Numbered from the stretch's first letter, positions 44,645 through 57,700 are shown. The stretch is DNA of 64,000 nt from Daucus carota subsp. sativus (GCF_001625215.2 NC_030389.2:33469454-33533453), one strand, 5' to 3'. Numbers and translations: made by a program. Notes: generated by a model from the sequence alone, not told the origin.

Positions 44645-46138
44645 CTAATTTTCAGCTCTTAAACCATTATCCTTACACAATTTCTTATATCTAGATCGGA
44701 ATGTACTTGCAATACGTAAGTACTTAACTATTTTCCTAATTGGGTCTAATAATTTTGTTAATTGTGAGATACCTTTTTGAGCCGACAAATTTATGATGTG
44801 AGCACAACATCTAACGTGTAAGAATTGACCATCTAAAACTAAAGGAATCTCGGACCTAATATAATCAATGCATTTATTATTAGCAGAAGCATTATCTAAA
44901 GAAATTGTGAATACCTTGTTAAACAAATTGAATTCGTTAATTGTGTCTAATATCCTTTGTTTAATATTATATCCGGAGTGTGACTCGTCCATTACATCGA
45001 AAGTAATAATTCTTTTTTCTATCACATAATTAGAATCTATCCAATGAACGGTAACACATATATAAGGCTCACCTTGACTAGAAGTCCAACAATCACTAGT
45101 AAGCGAGACCATGCCATTAAAAGTGCGAAAGAATTCAATTAATTCTCCCCTAGCAAGATAATATTGTTTTTGGGTGTATCGTTTAAGGGTGTTTCTTGGG
45201 ATTTTCCTAAAAGCCGGATTTACTGAATTTCTAATCATGTATTCTAAGTTAGGGCTTTCACCATGTGAAAAGGTAACTCATCTAATGTAACATAAGTAGC
45301 AAAATCATTAATCATTCTTTCTCTATAATAAGAAAACGGCATACCTCCACCGGGGTTTGAAGACATGAAACTACCGATTTGCGTTTGGTGTAAAGACGAT
45401 TCCCCACGCGCTTCCCCACTTTCGTGACTTTCTTTACTAATACCGTGCTTTTCCACAAGATGCCGATTAAGTGTACCCGTACCGCCTCCTTTACGCATCG
45501 TAAAGGGTTCTTGAACTATGCTTTTTTCTATACAAATTAAACAATGAATCTTAATTCGTGTAGGATCATCCGTCGGTTCCCTCGAAAAATAATTCCACAC
45601 GTGAGACTTCAACTTCTTTTTGCGAGCACCACTCCCACTGGCACCACTGCTGCCACCTGAAATTCAAAACAAGATTAAAACAAAATCAAAACAAAATTAA
45701 TACAAAATCATTTTATATCTAAAATCGAAAACGAAAAAAAATTAAACCTAAAATCGAATTAACACAAAATCATTTTATATTTAAAATCAAAAACGAAAAA
45801 AAAATTAAATCTAAAATTGAATTAACACAAAATCATTTTATATCTAAAATCAAAAACGAAAAACAAATTAAATCTAAAATTGAATTAACACAAAATCATT
45901 TTATATCTAAAATCAAAAACGAAAAACAAATTCAACCTAAAATCGAATTAACACAAAATCATTTTAAATCAAAACAAAAAGCAAATTAAAACGAAATCAT
46001 TATAAATCTAAAAACTGAAATAACAAAAAATTAAAACAAACCTTCACCGGAGAAGTCTGCCGGAACTGGGACTCGTGGCGGCAACATTGTGGGACTGGGA
46101 TTAGATTCTTGCGAAGATATTGTACCCCTTCCTTCCTC
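44645..46138 (-). pseudogene. hAT transposase, BED finger and core, truncated
   Basis: The first exon begins at an ATG near 46138 (MEEGRGTISSQESNPSPTML) and ends at a GT donor near 46040. It continues in a second exon from about 45657 (GSSGASGSGARKKKLKSHVW), and the join keeps frame. The second exon has a BED zinc finger (CLIC, then LNRHLVEKHG) and a hAT core (SLTSDCWTSSQGEPYICVTV, then DNASANN, HVRCCAHIINL). A one-base frame change lies near 45250: the text before it ends LPFHMV and the next frame resumes ESPNLEYMIRNS. The product stops at LRAEN with no hATC dimerisation domain. The intron holds a tandem repeat. It is a dead transposase gene. Confidence 0.75.
45690..46010 (+). repeat. Tandem repeat of about 62 bp in the hAT intron
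   Basis: About five copies of a unit holding AATTAACACAAAATCATTTT, TATCTAAAATC and AAAAACGAAAAA phrases. Copies differ by a few bases. Confidence 0.85.
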
Positions 46139-46212
46139 CATGATTAACGGTGGTCGGAAGACTCGGAACTGGTGTTTATTTAGTTCGTCGAGGATTAACG
46201 GTGGCCGGAACT

Positions 46213-46306
46213 GGTGAGATGAGAGTGAGAGAGAGAGCACAGAGAGAGAGTGAGAGAGAGAAAGTGAGAGAGAGAGACAGAGAGAGAGTGAGAGAGAGAG
46301 AGAGCA
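46213..46306 (+). repeat. GA microsatellite
   Basis: (GA)n with CA and GTGA interruptions, upstream of the hAT transposase start on the minus strand. It yields spurious Ser/Leu- and Arg/Glu-rich open frames. Confidence 0.85.
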
Positions 46307-47865
46307 CAGAGGGTGTCGACAATGGAGGGAGGTCGGGGGTTTATATAGTCGAGTTCGGAGAGGTAGCCGTTGCGCAGGGAGCCGTTGGATCCTGCTCTGC
46401 GCAGGGAGCCGTTGGAGCCTGCTCTGCTGTGGACTGTGGTGCTGTGGCTGTGGACTGTGGACTGTGGTGCAGACGTGCAGTGCAGTGTCACAGTGTGCAG
46501 GTTACCGTTGAACCAACGGTTCCAAGGTGAACCGCGGTTCCGCGGTTCCACGGTTCAAACAGCGGTTCCGCGGTTCCACGGTTCAAACCGCGGTTCCGCG
46601 GTTCCACGGTTCAAACCGTGGTTCCGCGGTTCAACGGTTCAAACCGTGACCGTGGTTCAACGGTTTATCTTTAATTTAATAATAAATTTCGTTTTAAAAT
46701 ATATAATATCGAGTGTATTAAAATATAAACTTTTTTATTTCGTATTAAAATATAAAATTTTATGTTTTAAAATATAAAATTTTATTTCGTTTTAATTTTT
46801 AAATTTCAGTAATTTTCTTTACAAAATAATTTAGTTAATTTTGTTTCCGTTAAGTAAATTATTTATTAGTTTACAATTTATTGATAATTAATTACATGGT
46901 AACAAAATAAAATTATTTTATCCCAGCACTCGTTGCAAATTTTTCATCAAAATAATTAAAAATATACCATTATAAATTAATAAAATAATTAAATTACACG
47001 GTTCACGGTTCGGTCCGGGCGGTTACAGATTCGACGGTTTTACGGTTTAAACGAGACGGTTTAAACGAATTCTCACGGTTCCGGGCCGGTTACGGTTCGG
47101 TTTTATATTTTATAACCCGTATTCGGCCCGTGTTGAGTAACGAATCGGTCGGTTTTGAACCGGACCGTATTTAGACGGTTCCGGGGCGGTTAAAAAGGCG
47201 GTTCGGTTCCGGTTGGGCCGGACGGTTTGGACCGTTTGGCCACCTCTACTTCTATATATGTATTACAGTTTGTTTTGATATATTTTTTAGCAGTTAACTA
47301 GCTAGCTAGTTGCACTTGTTTCTCCCGTTCTTTCACCGTAACAAGCTGTTTCTTTTGTTCTGTACATTAATATGGAGTAGATAGTGAGCCAACAAGGGGT
47401 TAGCTTATATTTTGTTAGAATTTCTTTTTTGATAATTTAGAACGGATTCCATTAATAGCTGTAATATTTGAATTAATTAAAACTTTCTCCAAGCCGCCCA
47501 GTTACAGTCCTTGTTATTACAAAGACAGTGTTTATTTAAGAAATGATTGGTTATGTTAGGGACTCATTCTGCAATAATTATCGCAATGACGACGTACTCC
47601 ATCTAACATCACCAATAATCATATACTACATTTTCATAGTTTCCACTTGATCACCTAAATATGCACGTTTGAAAACCACAGTTGTTAAAGTCGTCTCATT
47701 TATTCAGTCAAAGTCACCTCTCCTTCCTGTAATGTATTTTTGTGTGTAGCTAATTAAGCTCTGGACTGTGACTATATATATGCAAGTAAAGGAAGAATGA
47801 AACCCACAAAATTAACTCCTCCGAAAAGGTGATACTTGTGACTACTATCTAAATCTAAGAGCACC

Positions 47866-48979
47866 ATGCAGCAGCCTAAAGTCCAGATACAACCCAAAGT
47901 TCCTGGAGAATGGAATACTTCACTCTGGGGGTGCTTTTCTAATTGCGGAAACTGTAATTTTTTTTTTTTTAACTTCTATGCATTCTCAGTTAGCTAGATA
48001 AATAGCTCGATTAATCTATTCCAGCATGCTAATTTATTCTGCAATGTTTATGAACTAGATCGAACGATGTTTTTGTTGCAGGTATCGCCACACTATGTTG
48101 TCCGTGCATTACATATGGACAGATTGCCAATATTGTAGACCAAGGAAAGACTTGTAAGTATGAAGTTTTTGAGCTGGGAGTGAAATTTTTTGACCAATTC
48201 TCTTAAAACCTAAAGTTTCTTTTTTTTTTTTTTTATTAAATCAGGATCATTGTAGATAATAGTTTTTGATGGGGGGATTAATTATATTCTAAAGATTATG
48301 TATGATATGTGCAGCTGTTTTTAGTGGGGGGAGAAATTACGCAATACTTATGTACTTTACATGCGGATGCTGCTTGTATTCTTGCTTCGCCCGTTCGAAG
48401 CTGAGATATATGTTCAATTTACCTCCATCTCCCTGCGGTTGCGCAGACTGTTTGGTTCATACTTGTTGCGAGCCATGTGCTTTATGTCAAGAGTACCGTG
48501 AGCTCCAGAGTCGTGGATTTGACATGGCCGTCGGTAATATTTTTAAATTTTGTGAGGACACTTTTCTAATTCTATATAATTTACAATGATGAAAAAATGT
48601 TAAAAAAATTAGGAGGGACACGTGCCCCGCCTCTTACGAGATTGGCCCCTTATAACAGATCATAAGCAATTTATATAAAGGTCACCATATAGCGAGTTAA
48701 TATACAAAAATACAATTAACCTGATGATTTTTCTGTTTAGGATGGGATCTAAACACGTCCCAGGCTGGCAGTACTAGTGTTCATGCACCTGTAAGTCAAA
48801 TGATGCAGGGTCAGATGACGAACAATCAACAGAATTATAATTATCAAAATGCTGGTTACAATAATCAGAACATGAATCACCAGAATGCACCTCCGAATCA
48901 AACGATGGGTCAGAATGATGCTTATAATAACCAGAATGAGTATCAGATTAATGATCCTCAAGAGCAAGTACAGTACTGA
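47866..48979 (+). CDS. PCR/PLAC8-family protein with Asn/Gln-rich tail (PCR-2', copy B)
   Basis: Four exons, 47866-47953, 48082-48153, 48315-48533 and 48741-48979, have the same lengths as PCR-2 (88, 72, 219 and 239). The exon sequences I compared are the same, so the 205-residue product should be identical to PCR-2, including CIATLCCPC, the [10 protein letters not shown] block and the Asn/Gln-rich tail. Differences fall in introns (poly-T length) and flanks. The promoter side differs from copy A beyond about 400 bases upstream, so regulation may differ. A gypsy element begins about 745 bases downstream of the stop. Confidence 0.93.
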
Positions 48980-49723
48980 TCGAGCAAATTATCTGCGGGA
49001 AGATCACCCAGTGTATAAATGAATATATTTGTGCTTCATGCTTGGTACAATTTCAAGCCTGACTATCAAATGCTTGGCTATACGATGTTGTTGTTGCTAA
49101 GTCGTTGTGTGAGATTTTTTTTATCTAAAATTGGTACGACTTTTGTATTTAAGTAGTGAAATTTGCATTTTGTTATTGTTTAGAGCTCAGTTCTGAGTTT
49201 GTAAAGTACTATTTAAATTTAATATGCCTTTTCATTTCAGACGTGATTAATTAGGTTACGAGGGGCCATTTGCACTGATGATCTTAGATCATCCTCAATG
49301 AAGTTGATTATAATGGTTGATTAAATTGGATCTACATTATGTGAAGTTCGTTGAACCTGTAAAATATTGTGTTTCAATGTTATTGATTATATTTATTAGC
49401 TATAATTTAACAAATGGTATCAAATTTGCCCGATGTAGAGGCAAATTACTATTTATATGGTTATAAATAAAATATATCAGTTTAATATGTTAATAATATG
49501 ATAATAAATGATGAATTTTCCTACATATTTCTAAGAGATCTGTAGATATTCGACAAATATAGATCGTCTATAGGAAGGGTATTTTTTGAAGATATTGGTT
49601 ATATTTTTTATTTTTAGTATGCCAACTCAACTTTTGGCTAGGGTTCAGCGTGGTTTGGAGATATTATTATGCATGAAAATTAGCAGGAAATGAGATGTAT
49701 GATCGAGAACATTAGAGGATGTC
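48980..49723. other. 3' flank of PCR-2' up to the gypsy insertion
   Basis: It matches 33407-34143 closely. No further gene is seen. Confidence 0.7.
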
Positions 49724-52700
49724 TGTAACATCTGGGATTATCCGTGTAATTATTTTAATGATTAATGAATATTATATGAATTTCTGTGAATTAATTGGTT
49801 CCTGTTCTATTTATTTAGTTATACATTTCTGATTAAATTTGAGGAATATCAATTTTTATATGTTCAGTACGAAATATAGTTTATTTAGATATTTTCATAT
49901 CGATTTATGCATTGTCGTATGATTTTATATTTGATTTATGGATTTAATAACGTATATTACATTTAATTATTAATTATTTTGATTTTACGAAAACCGTCAA
50001 CTTGTAACGGTACCGAGATTTTACTTCCCGAAAATTTCAACAAAATTCACCTTTAGCCTAATTTGAACATTCCAGACATTTTTCATGTTTTGACTTTTTC
50101 GATCCGGAGTACAGTTTGTTCTGGAGCCGGTCCGGCGGAGTTTTCGGTATTCGATAATTATCTGTTTGTCTCGATAAACGCGAAACTAGATATTTATGTT
50201 CATCCTTATCTTGTAATGATGACAGTGGGACCCGCATACTAATGACGGATTAAAAAGCCCCGTTTTGATAATTATCTAGAAAACCGGTACCGATTGGACC
50301 CGTTTTATTAGTATAAAGCTATTAAACATTGTATTTTCATGCCATATATGATCCAAAGGGGTACTAATTATTCATAAGTATAAATATTCTTAACAGTACT
50401 TTATTTCATTACGAAAATCATAAAACCAGTTAACACCGAGAAATTCCCGAGAGTGTTCTTCGTGTTCTTGAGATTCAAACGAAGATTTGGACGCGTTATC
50501 GGACTCGGATTTTGGCGTTCAAGGACTCAAATTGAAGGTTTTAACAAGTAGAATCATAATCCAACATCAGAATCAGTGCAGAATCATCAGGTGGGTTCGG
50601 ATTTTGAGATTTAAATTCGTATTAAATAAGCTTAAAATAGGGCTTTTTGATTTTGAAGTTGTTTATGTGTTTTGATGATTGTATGTTGTAGATAATGTTC
50701 TCCTGATCATTTTGGTATATCATATGCATGATTTGGAGTTCAATAACATGTTCAAAAATGAGTTTGATTATTCGGAATTGAAAATAGGGTTTATGAACCC
50801 GATGAATATTCTCAATTGAAATTAGGTGTTTTTGATCTAGGGATTCTGGGGATGATTGGTTAGTATCATTAGAACGAGCGTTTAGAGAGGAATCTATTAG
50901 GATAATCAGAAGTGGTGAACGACACGGGAATGGGTCGCCGGAGTCTGGAGAACAACTCGCCGGCGGCGAGTTTTCTCGAGAATTTTCCGGTCGATTCCGG
51001 CTGTTCCTGGTGATATGGATTGCAGGGTTGGATTGTACACTCTGAGTAGTGCATATCTGCACATTTTGAGGGCCAACGGAGGCCGGGAAATTCCCCTCCT
51101 GCGTCCGACGGCGGTTCAGGGGCGGCGACTGTAATATTTACAGTTTAACCCCTGAACTTTCGAAGATGGTGAAGATGTTATACTACAGTTTTAAAACTTT
51201 CAACTCAAACCTTTAAGTTTTCAAAACTTGCAGTTTAAACCTTGAAGTTTTAAACTTTTAAAAACTGATTTATTTTAATTTCTTTTAATTTCGAAAATCA
51301 TTTTTTTTAATTTCTGAAATAGTTTAATTATTTATTAATTCAAAAATAATTCTGATTTAATTTATTAATTAATTTTAATTAGTAATTAATTATTATAATT
51401 AGTCAATTAATTTAAATATTAATTGATTAATTGTTTTAATTAATTATTAATTAATTTTAATTGATTTATTAATTAGATTTAATTATTTTAAATGATTTTA
51501 AAACTCCGAAAAATAGTTTCGAGCTTTGAAATATTATTCTAAAATATGTTTGAAGCTCGTTAATTGATTTCAAATGATTTCGGACTTGATTTTGAGTATC
51601 CAGAATTGATTATTTATTGATAAAATGATTCTTTGACCCGTTTTAATTCCGAAAAATGTTCTAAAATCCATATCAAATGCCAGAAAAATCCTTTTGACTT
51701 CAAACCTTCTTTGAAAAATAAATTTTATCGAATATCTTATGTGATACGTGTTATGTGATCTCTGATTGATGTGTTACGTGTCTACATGAACATTATAGGA
51801 TTGTTTTGATATATCTTTTGATCCGTAAGTCGGATTTAAATGAAACGAAGGGTAGTTAGGAACTCGTTACGAAGGTGTGATGATAAGAATAGTATGAGAT
51901 CATATATTGATAGATGATTGTTGTGATTAGCAGAAGAAGCGAGAAGTAAAAAGGGAAAGCAAGTGGTGATAGAGTAGTATAGCGAGCAAGCGTAGTTGAA
52001 ACTTGAGATCAGCTATATAAGGCAAGTTCCCTCAGACTTTCCTTCAATTATATGTTGTATCTGTTGTGATTATTTAGTGAACTTTCTGATGAAGTCCTGT
52101 GACCTATTGAATTATCGCATGGATTATTTATCCTATGGATTCTTGAACCTTCAACCAAATTTCTTGAACTATTTTATGGATTATTTATCCTATTGATTCT
52201 TGAACCTTCAACCAGATTTCTTGAACTATATTATGGATTACTTACCTTATTGATTCTTGAACCTTTGACCGATTCTTTGATACCTGCTACGAAACTTATT
52301 TCAATTGTAAACCTTCCATCTTTAAAACTTCTAAATGATTACCATAACAACCTAATTTCATTTCAAAAATATACCCTCGATACCTCAACCAGTTATCAAT
52401 CACTTTTATTTCAGACCGTAACCAGTTGAACGACCCCAAATAACATCTGTTATGACATATAACTTACAGTTGATTGATTCTTTCCATAAACTCCAGTTTC
52501 TTGATCTTAACAGCATTCATTTATACTTGGGTTCTTTTTGTGAACCTAGAACCCTTCTTCATATAAACCCTAAACTTTGATATGCTTTGCCATCCTATGA
52601 GGCAATGTTTGATTCTTTGCTAAACCATGAAGATATTTCTCATTCCTCCTTTGAGATCCATCTGAGACACTTTGAATAGTAGTCTGCTTCTGCTTCCAAA

Positions 52701-53427
52701 TTTATTTATAATGTTGATGTTTCTATTTTATTGAATAATATTGTTGATCATCTTGATTTTGATAGAATTGGATAGTTTTCTAAACTTGGACCAAATGAAT
52801 GGTCAGACCAGATGAGTGGTCGCTTTAGGCCAATGTGTGCCTTGGATCCAGTAAACGAGCATGGTGGGACCTGCTCGGGGTTAGTGTCTGACTGATCAGC
52901 AGCCTAACCTTTGATTTTTGAAAATAAATTTAATATCCAATTCTAATCAATGTTCTAAAAACAAATCTTGGTATTGAGATTGATTCCTTGAGACACTGGT
53001 TTCCTTCAGCTTATGATTAATATTGTAAATTGATATTGTTATACTTGCTGAGCTGGTTAGCTCACTCTTGCGGTATTTTATGTTCTTTCCAGTGAAAGCA
53101 GAGAAAGTTGGTAACGATGACCCTCAGGCTAGTGGTAAGGCCAGGATTCCAGGCTAGGAGAGGAAGAAAGCTATCAGCGGCACCTGGCTTTTTATATATA
53201 TGTACTAGTTTGAATAACGAGAGACAAACAATGTGTAAGCTTGTAAGATTTAAGTTTATATTCTAGGATTGGGTTTGTAATAATTAAAGTTATGCTGTGG
53301 CTTGTTTTATACTTTAACCTGTTGCGATCCATGGACAGCTAAGGGTCACTGCATATATTTTATTAATTACAGGTTTATGTTATGTTGTGGACCCCAAACT
53401 TCTGACCCGGGTTTGGAGGGCGCCACA
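49724..53427 (+). repeat. 5' LTR of the gypsy element
   Basis: It begins TGTAACATCTGGG and ends GGGCGCCACA. It carries an AT-rich middle (51280-51500) and a local tandem repeat of about 60 bp, three copies, at 52120-52270. Open frames inside are short and show no family. Confidence 0.95.
52120..52270 (+). repeat. Three-copy tandem repeat inside the LTR
   Basis: The unit contains ATGGATTATTTATCCTAT, GATTCTTGAACCTTCAACC and TTTCTTGAACTAT. The same array occurs in the 3' LTR at 61816-61966. Confidence 0.8.
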
Positions 53428-53430
53428 GGT

Positions 53431-53442
53431 TGGTATCAGAGC
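53431..53442 (+). other. Primer-binding site (initiator Met tRNA)
   Basis: TGGTATCAGAGC lies three bases after the 5' LTR. It is the usual Met-tRNA primer site of plant gypsy and copia elements. Confidence 0.9.
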
Positions 53443-53628
53443 GACAGGTTTTAAGTCAATGAAACAAGCCTAGATTGTTAGGTTGGGTAGAAGATTAGGA
53501 CTAGAAATGAGTGATAGGTAGATAGAACGTTGAGAGGTTGAGGAATTCGTAATAGATGTAGGGTTGATTCTGGTAGTGGATACAGATTCTTATGCGTGTT
53601 TGTTCTGTTGATTCTCAGACTATCAGGC

Positions 53629-54216
53629 ATGTCAGGTCCCAGTACCCCGGTTCATTCTGATCATTCAGAGTCGACGGTTGAAGGACTTCCACCTCGTCCT
53701 GGAGTTGTACCCATATCTCCACCCAGGGCACTTACACCCTCACCTGTAGCTGGACCTTCACGTCCACCTGGATACCCTCATAGTGGACAGACCCCTATTG
53801 CAGCTGTACCGCTTAGGGCTATGCCCCCACCCGCACCTGAGATGCCCCCACCTGCTCTCCTTATACGACCTCCTATCCGTGGACCTCCACCAGAGCATGA
53901 GTCTTCTGGATTTTCAGGTGTTGGACCCTTTTATCCGTGTTCCCCTCTTTCGGTACCCTATCATTATTATCAGGCACTCTTGATGGAGAGAGAGGAGTTG
54001 TTGGGTCAGATTGGAGAGTTGACACAGGCGATGCAGAATCTAGATCCTAACAGGGGTGAGCGACAGTTGAGAGAGGAGATACGTGCTTTCAGGACAGAGG
54101 CAGTAGAGAGATTATATGGGATCACCGCACCACTTGGTACCCCTGGGGATATTATAGATTGGGCTCGTTGGGTCTTGGAGCAGCTGGAGGTTATCGGAGG
54201 GCCAGACTTTCCATAG
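53629..54216 (+). CDS. Extra leader ORF of the gypsy element, Pro-rich with coiled coil
   Basis: The first ATG gives MSGPSTPVHSDHSESTVEG, 195 residues (upstream GTG ignored). The first 110 residues are rich in Pro (PPAPEMPPPALLIRPPIRGP). Then follows YHYYQALLMEREELLGQIGE and a charged helical stretch likely to form a coiled coil (about residues 120-170), ending GWARWVLEQLEVIGGP-like with IDWARWVLEQLEVIGGPDFP. I do not recognise the family. It lies between the primer site and gag. Extra ORFs ahead of gag are best known from Tat/Ogre elements. Confidence 0.6.
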   Translation: MSGPSTPVHSDHSESTVEGLPPRPGVVPISPPRALTPSPVAGPSRPPGYPHSGQTPIAAVPLRAMPPPAPEMPPPALLIRPPIRGPPPEHESSGFSGVGPFYPCSPLSVPYHYYQALLMEREELLGQIGELTQAMQNLDPNRGERQLREEIRAFRTEAVERLYGITAPLGTPGDIIDWARWVLEQLEVIGGPDFP

Positions 54217-54702
54217 GTCTGGAGTATATCAGATGTTGGAGATGATCAGTATCATAGTGAGTAGTGTGTATGATGCAGCATGTAGTGAGTAGTATGTATC
54301 AGGTCAGCAGATTTTGTCATGTATATAGACTAGCGGAGCTGACTAGATGATATGTATGTCGTTGTGGTTGTCAGCAGATTTTGACATGTATATATAGACT
54401 AGCCGAGCTGACTAGATGATAGCCTTGCTGTTGCTGTTGTTGTACTTTACTTTTGACGAAGCGCTTGACGCTTGTATCTCCAGCACTGACTTATATATAT
54501 CAGCATCTTTTACTTTCCAGTCTTGTCCTTTACTTTATCGCACTTGCTTTACTTTACTTTACTTTCAGTACCAATCATAAACTCTTGTGATAATATTGAA
54601 CCCTTTTCTTTTATTGCTTTACATTCTGTAAAGAAGCATGCAATTTATTTAGTTAAACAATCTCAAAAATGTTTTCAAAAAAAAGGTATAATTCTGTTTT
54701 CT

Positions 54703-54725
54703 TAAAAAAAAAAAAAAAAAAAAAA
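54703..54725 (+). repeat. Poly-A tract ahead of gag
   Basis: A run of about 20 A lies between the leader ORF and gag-pol. Confidence 0.8.
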
Positions 54726-54785
54726 CCTTTTATAAAATGAGAATTTGATTTAAAACGACTAAGTGAATTGTTTCTTCTTTACAGA

Positions 54786-57700
54786 ATGCCTCCAACAAGA
54801 CATACTCGTGCCAACAGTGATCCTGAAGGCACCAACAACATCAATGATAACAATGATAACCAGAATGTCAACATAGGCCCAGTAGATCCTGCTGTGGCCC
54901 AACTAATTCAAATTTTGGCACAACAAACTGCTCATCTTACCCGACAACAGCAACATCAAGAAAGTTCTAGGGTAACTTTTAAAACATTTCAGGCAGTTCA
55001 TCCTCCAGAGTTTAAGGGCTCAGCAGATCCCGTTGCAGCCCAAACATGGTTAAAAGAAATGGAAAAGTGTTTTGAATTAGTTCCAGCAAGTGAAGATCAG
55101 AAAACAAAGTTTGCTAGTCATTACTTAAAGAATGAAGCAACGTATTGGTGGGAATCTGTGAAGAATATGGAAGGTACAGTTGAGATTACTTGGGAGAGGT
55201 TTAAGGAATTGTTTTTAGAAAAGTATTTTCCTAGGTTTCTTCAAGATCAAATGGAGTTGAACTTTTTAGAGCTGAAACAAGGAAATATGTCTGTGGTTGA
55301 ATATGAGAATAAGTTTGCGGAATTGGCTAGGTTTGTGCCAACCTATGTAGAGACCGATAGGCAGAAAGCGAAGAGGTTCCAGCAAGGTCTGAAACCTTGG
55401 ATTAGGAGCAAGTTAGCTATTTTGCAATTGGAGACTTATGCGGCAGTGGTTGAGAAGGCAATGATTGCGGAGGCTGAAAATGAGTTGTTTCAGAAGTCTA
55501 AAGAGGATAAGAAGAGAAAGCCAGACAATAGAGGAGGATCCTCTCTTCAAGGGAGGTTCCGGAAGAAAGGGAAGTTTCAAGCAGGAGGAAATCCTAATTT
55601 TAAGAGAATAGGCAGTGGTGGACAAGGAGGACGTTTTCTTACGGGAAGTCAGGCCAATCAACAAAGGTCTTCAATGCCGGAATGTCAAACGTGTGGCAAG
55701 AGACATGGAGGAGTGTGTAACAAGCCGAACATAGTGTGCTTTAAGTGCAACCAGAAAGGACATTATTCTAGAGAATGTCAGAACCCATCAGCGATAAGAG
55801 ATCAGGGGAATAAGAGCTCGATAAGTAAAGCTCCAGCTATAGGATATGCATGTTTCAAATGTGGGAAGCAGGGACATATGGCTAGGGATTGCAAAACATC
55901 AGCTCCAGTTAGTAATGCACTTAGAATCATGGGAACTGTTCCAGAAGTGAATGAGCCTCCTAGGGCAAGAGTCTTTGATATGTCAGTGAAGGATGCTATT
56001 CAGGATGCCGATGTTGTGGCAGGTACGCTTAACGTAAACTCTTTAAATGCTAAGGTGTTAATTGATTCCGGAGCCACTAGATCATTTATTTCTCAAGCCT
56101 TTGTTGATAAGTTGAATTGTCCGGTTGAATTGTTGAATGAGGTTATGAATGTAGAGCTAGCTAATCAGGATCGTATCTCCGTTAATCGAGTTTGCCCTGA
56201 TTGTGAAATTGATATTTTAGGAAATAAGTTTTGTGCCGACTTGATACCTTTCAAGTTGGGGGAGTTTGATGTAATCTTAGGGATGGATTGGTTGTTTAAA
56301 TATAGTGCGCAGATAGATTGTAAAAATAAGAAAGTAATATTAATGACACCAGACCACGAGGTAATAACTTTTAGAGGACAAAAGCAAGCAAAGAAGTTCT
56401 TAACCATGATCCAAGCCAAGAGAATGTTACGACAAGGATGTGAAGCCTATATTGCTTATGTAATTGATAAAAGTCAGGAACCAGTAAAACTTGAAAATAT
56501 CCCTGTAGTGAATGAATTTCCAGACGTGTTTCCGGATGAGTTACCAGGACTTCCCCCAGATAGAGAGATAGAATTTGCAATTGACTTAGCACCTGGAACG
56601 GAGCCAATATCCAAAGCCCCGTATAGGATGGCACCAGTAGAGATGAAAGAATTGGCAAAACAATTACAAGAGTTATTGGAGAAAGGAGTGATTAGACCTA
56701 GTGTATCCCCATGGGGAGCACCAGTGTTGTTTGTAAAGAAGAAAGATGGAAGTATGAGGTTATGCATAGATTACAGAGAGCTTAATAAGCTTACTATCAA
56801 GAATAAATATCCTTTACCCCGTATTGACGACTTGTTTGACCAGTTGAAAGGAGCAGAATATTTTTCTAAGATTGACCTCAGGTCAGGATACCATCAGCTC
56901 AAAATCAAATCTGAGGATATACCTAAGACAGCTTTTAGAACAAGGTACGGTCATTATGAATTTTTAGTGATGGCTTTTGGATTAACGAATGCACCAGCAG
57001 CTTTTATGGATTTAATGAATAGAGTCTTTAAGAAGTATTTGGACAAGTTTGTGATTGTTTTTATAGATGATATTCTGATATATTCTAAGACAGCTGAGGA
57101 GCATGCGGAACATTTAAGAACAGCCTTGGAGATACTAAGAAAGGAGAAGTTGTATGCAAAGTTTTCTAAATGTGAATTTTGGTTACAAGAAGTTCAATTT
57201 CTAGGACATATAGTGAGTCGGGAAGGAATCAAGGTAGATCCAGCAAAGATTGAAGCTATAATGAATTGGGAAAGACCAAAGACCCCCACAGAGATCAGGA
57301 GTTTCTTGGGGTTAGCAGGTTATTATAGAAGGTTTGTACAGGATTTCTCAAGAATTGCAACCCCACTGACTAAGTTAACTAGAAAGAATGAAAAGTTCAT
57401 ATGGAATGAGAAGTGTGAGGAAAGTTTTCAGGAGTTGAAGAAGAGATTAGTGTCAGCACCAGTATTGTCCCTTCCAGATGATCAAGGAAATTTTGTGATT
57501 TATAGTGATGCCTCTTATAAAGGATTAGGATGTGTATTGATGCAGCATGATAAAGTTATTGCATATGCCTCTAGACAACTTAAACCTCATGAACAAAAGT
57601 ACCCCACTCATGACCTGGAGTTGGCAGCTATTGTATTTGCATTAAAAATATGGAGACATTATTTGTACGGAGAAAAATGTGAGATTTATACAGATCATAA

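Larger units (their letters stand above)
44645..47248 (-). mobile_element. hAT transposon (Ac-like), left end lost
   Basis: The right terminus reads TAGAGGTGGCCAAACGG on the minus strand, a typical hAT tip, ending at 47248. It is followed inward by dense ACGGTTC/CGGTTCGG subterminal repeats (46500-46670 and 47000-47245). A transposase gene reads leftward from it. The matching left TIR is missing, and the transposase lacks its C-terminal part, so the left side is deleted. No target duplication can be scored. Confidence 0.75.
47249..49723 (+). repeat. Duplicated block, copy B (left part)
   Basis: It matches copy A from CTTCTAT (31686) and includes the whole PCR-2' gene and its flanks. It is cut by the gypsy element at 49724 and resumes at 63124. 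Its left edge touches the hAT tip exactly. Confidence 0.9.

Noticed and set aside
46150-46777. Arg/Glu-rich and Leu/Trp-rich frames of 118-135 residues
   Set aside because: They come from the GA microsatellite and the CGGTTC repeats of the hAT subterminal region.
50487-51062. Open frames of 62 and 146 residues, repeated identically at 60183-60758
   Set aside because: They lie inside the LTRs and are identical only because the LTRs are; no family pattern is visible.
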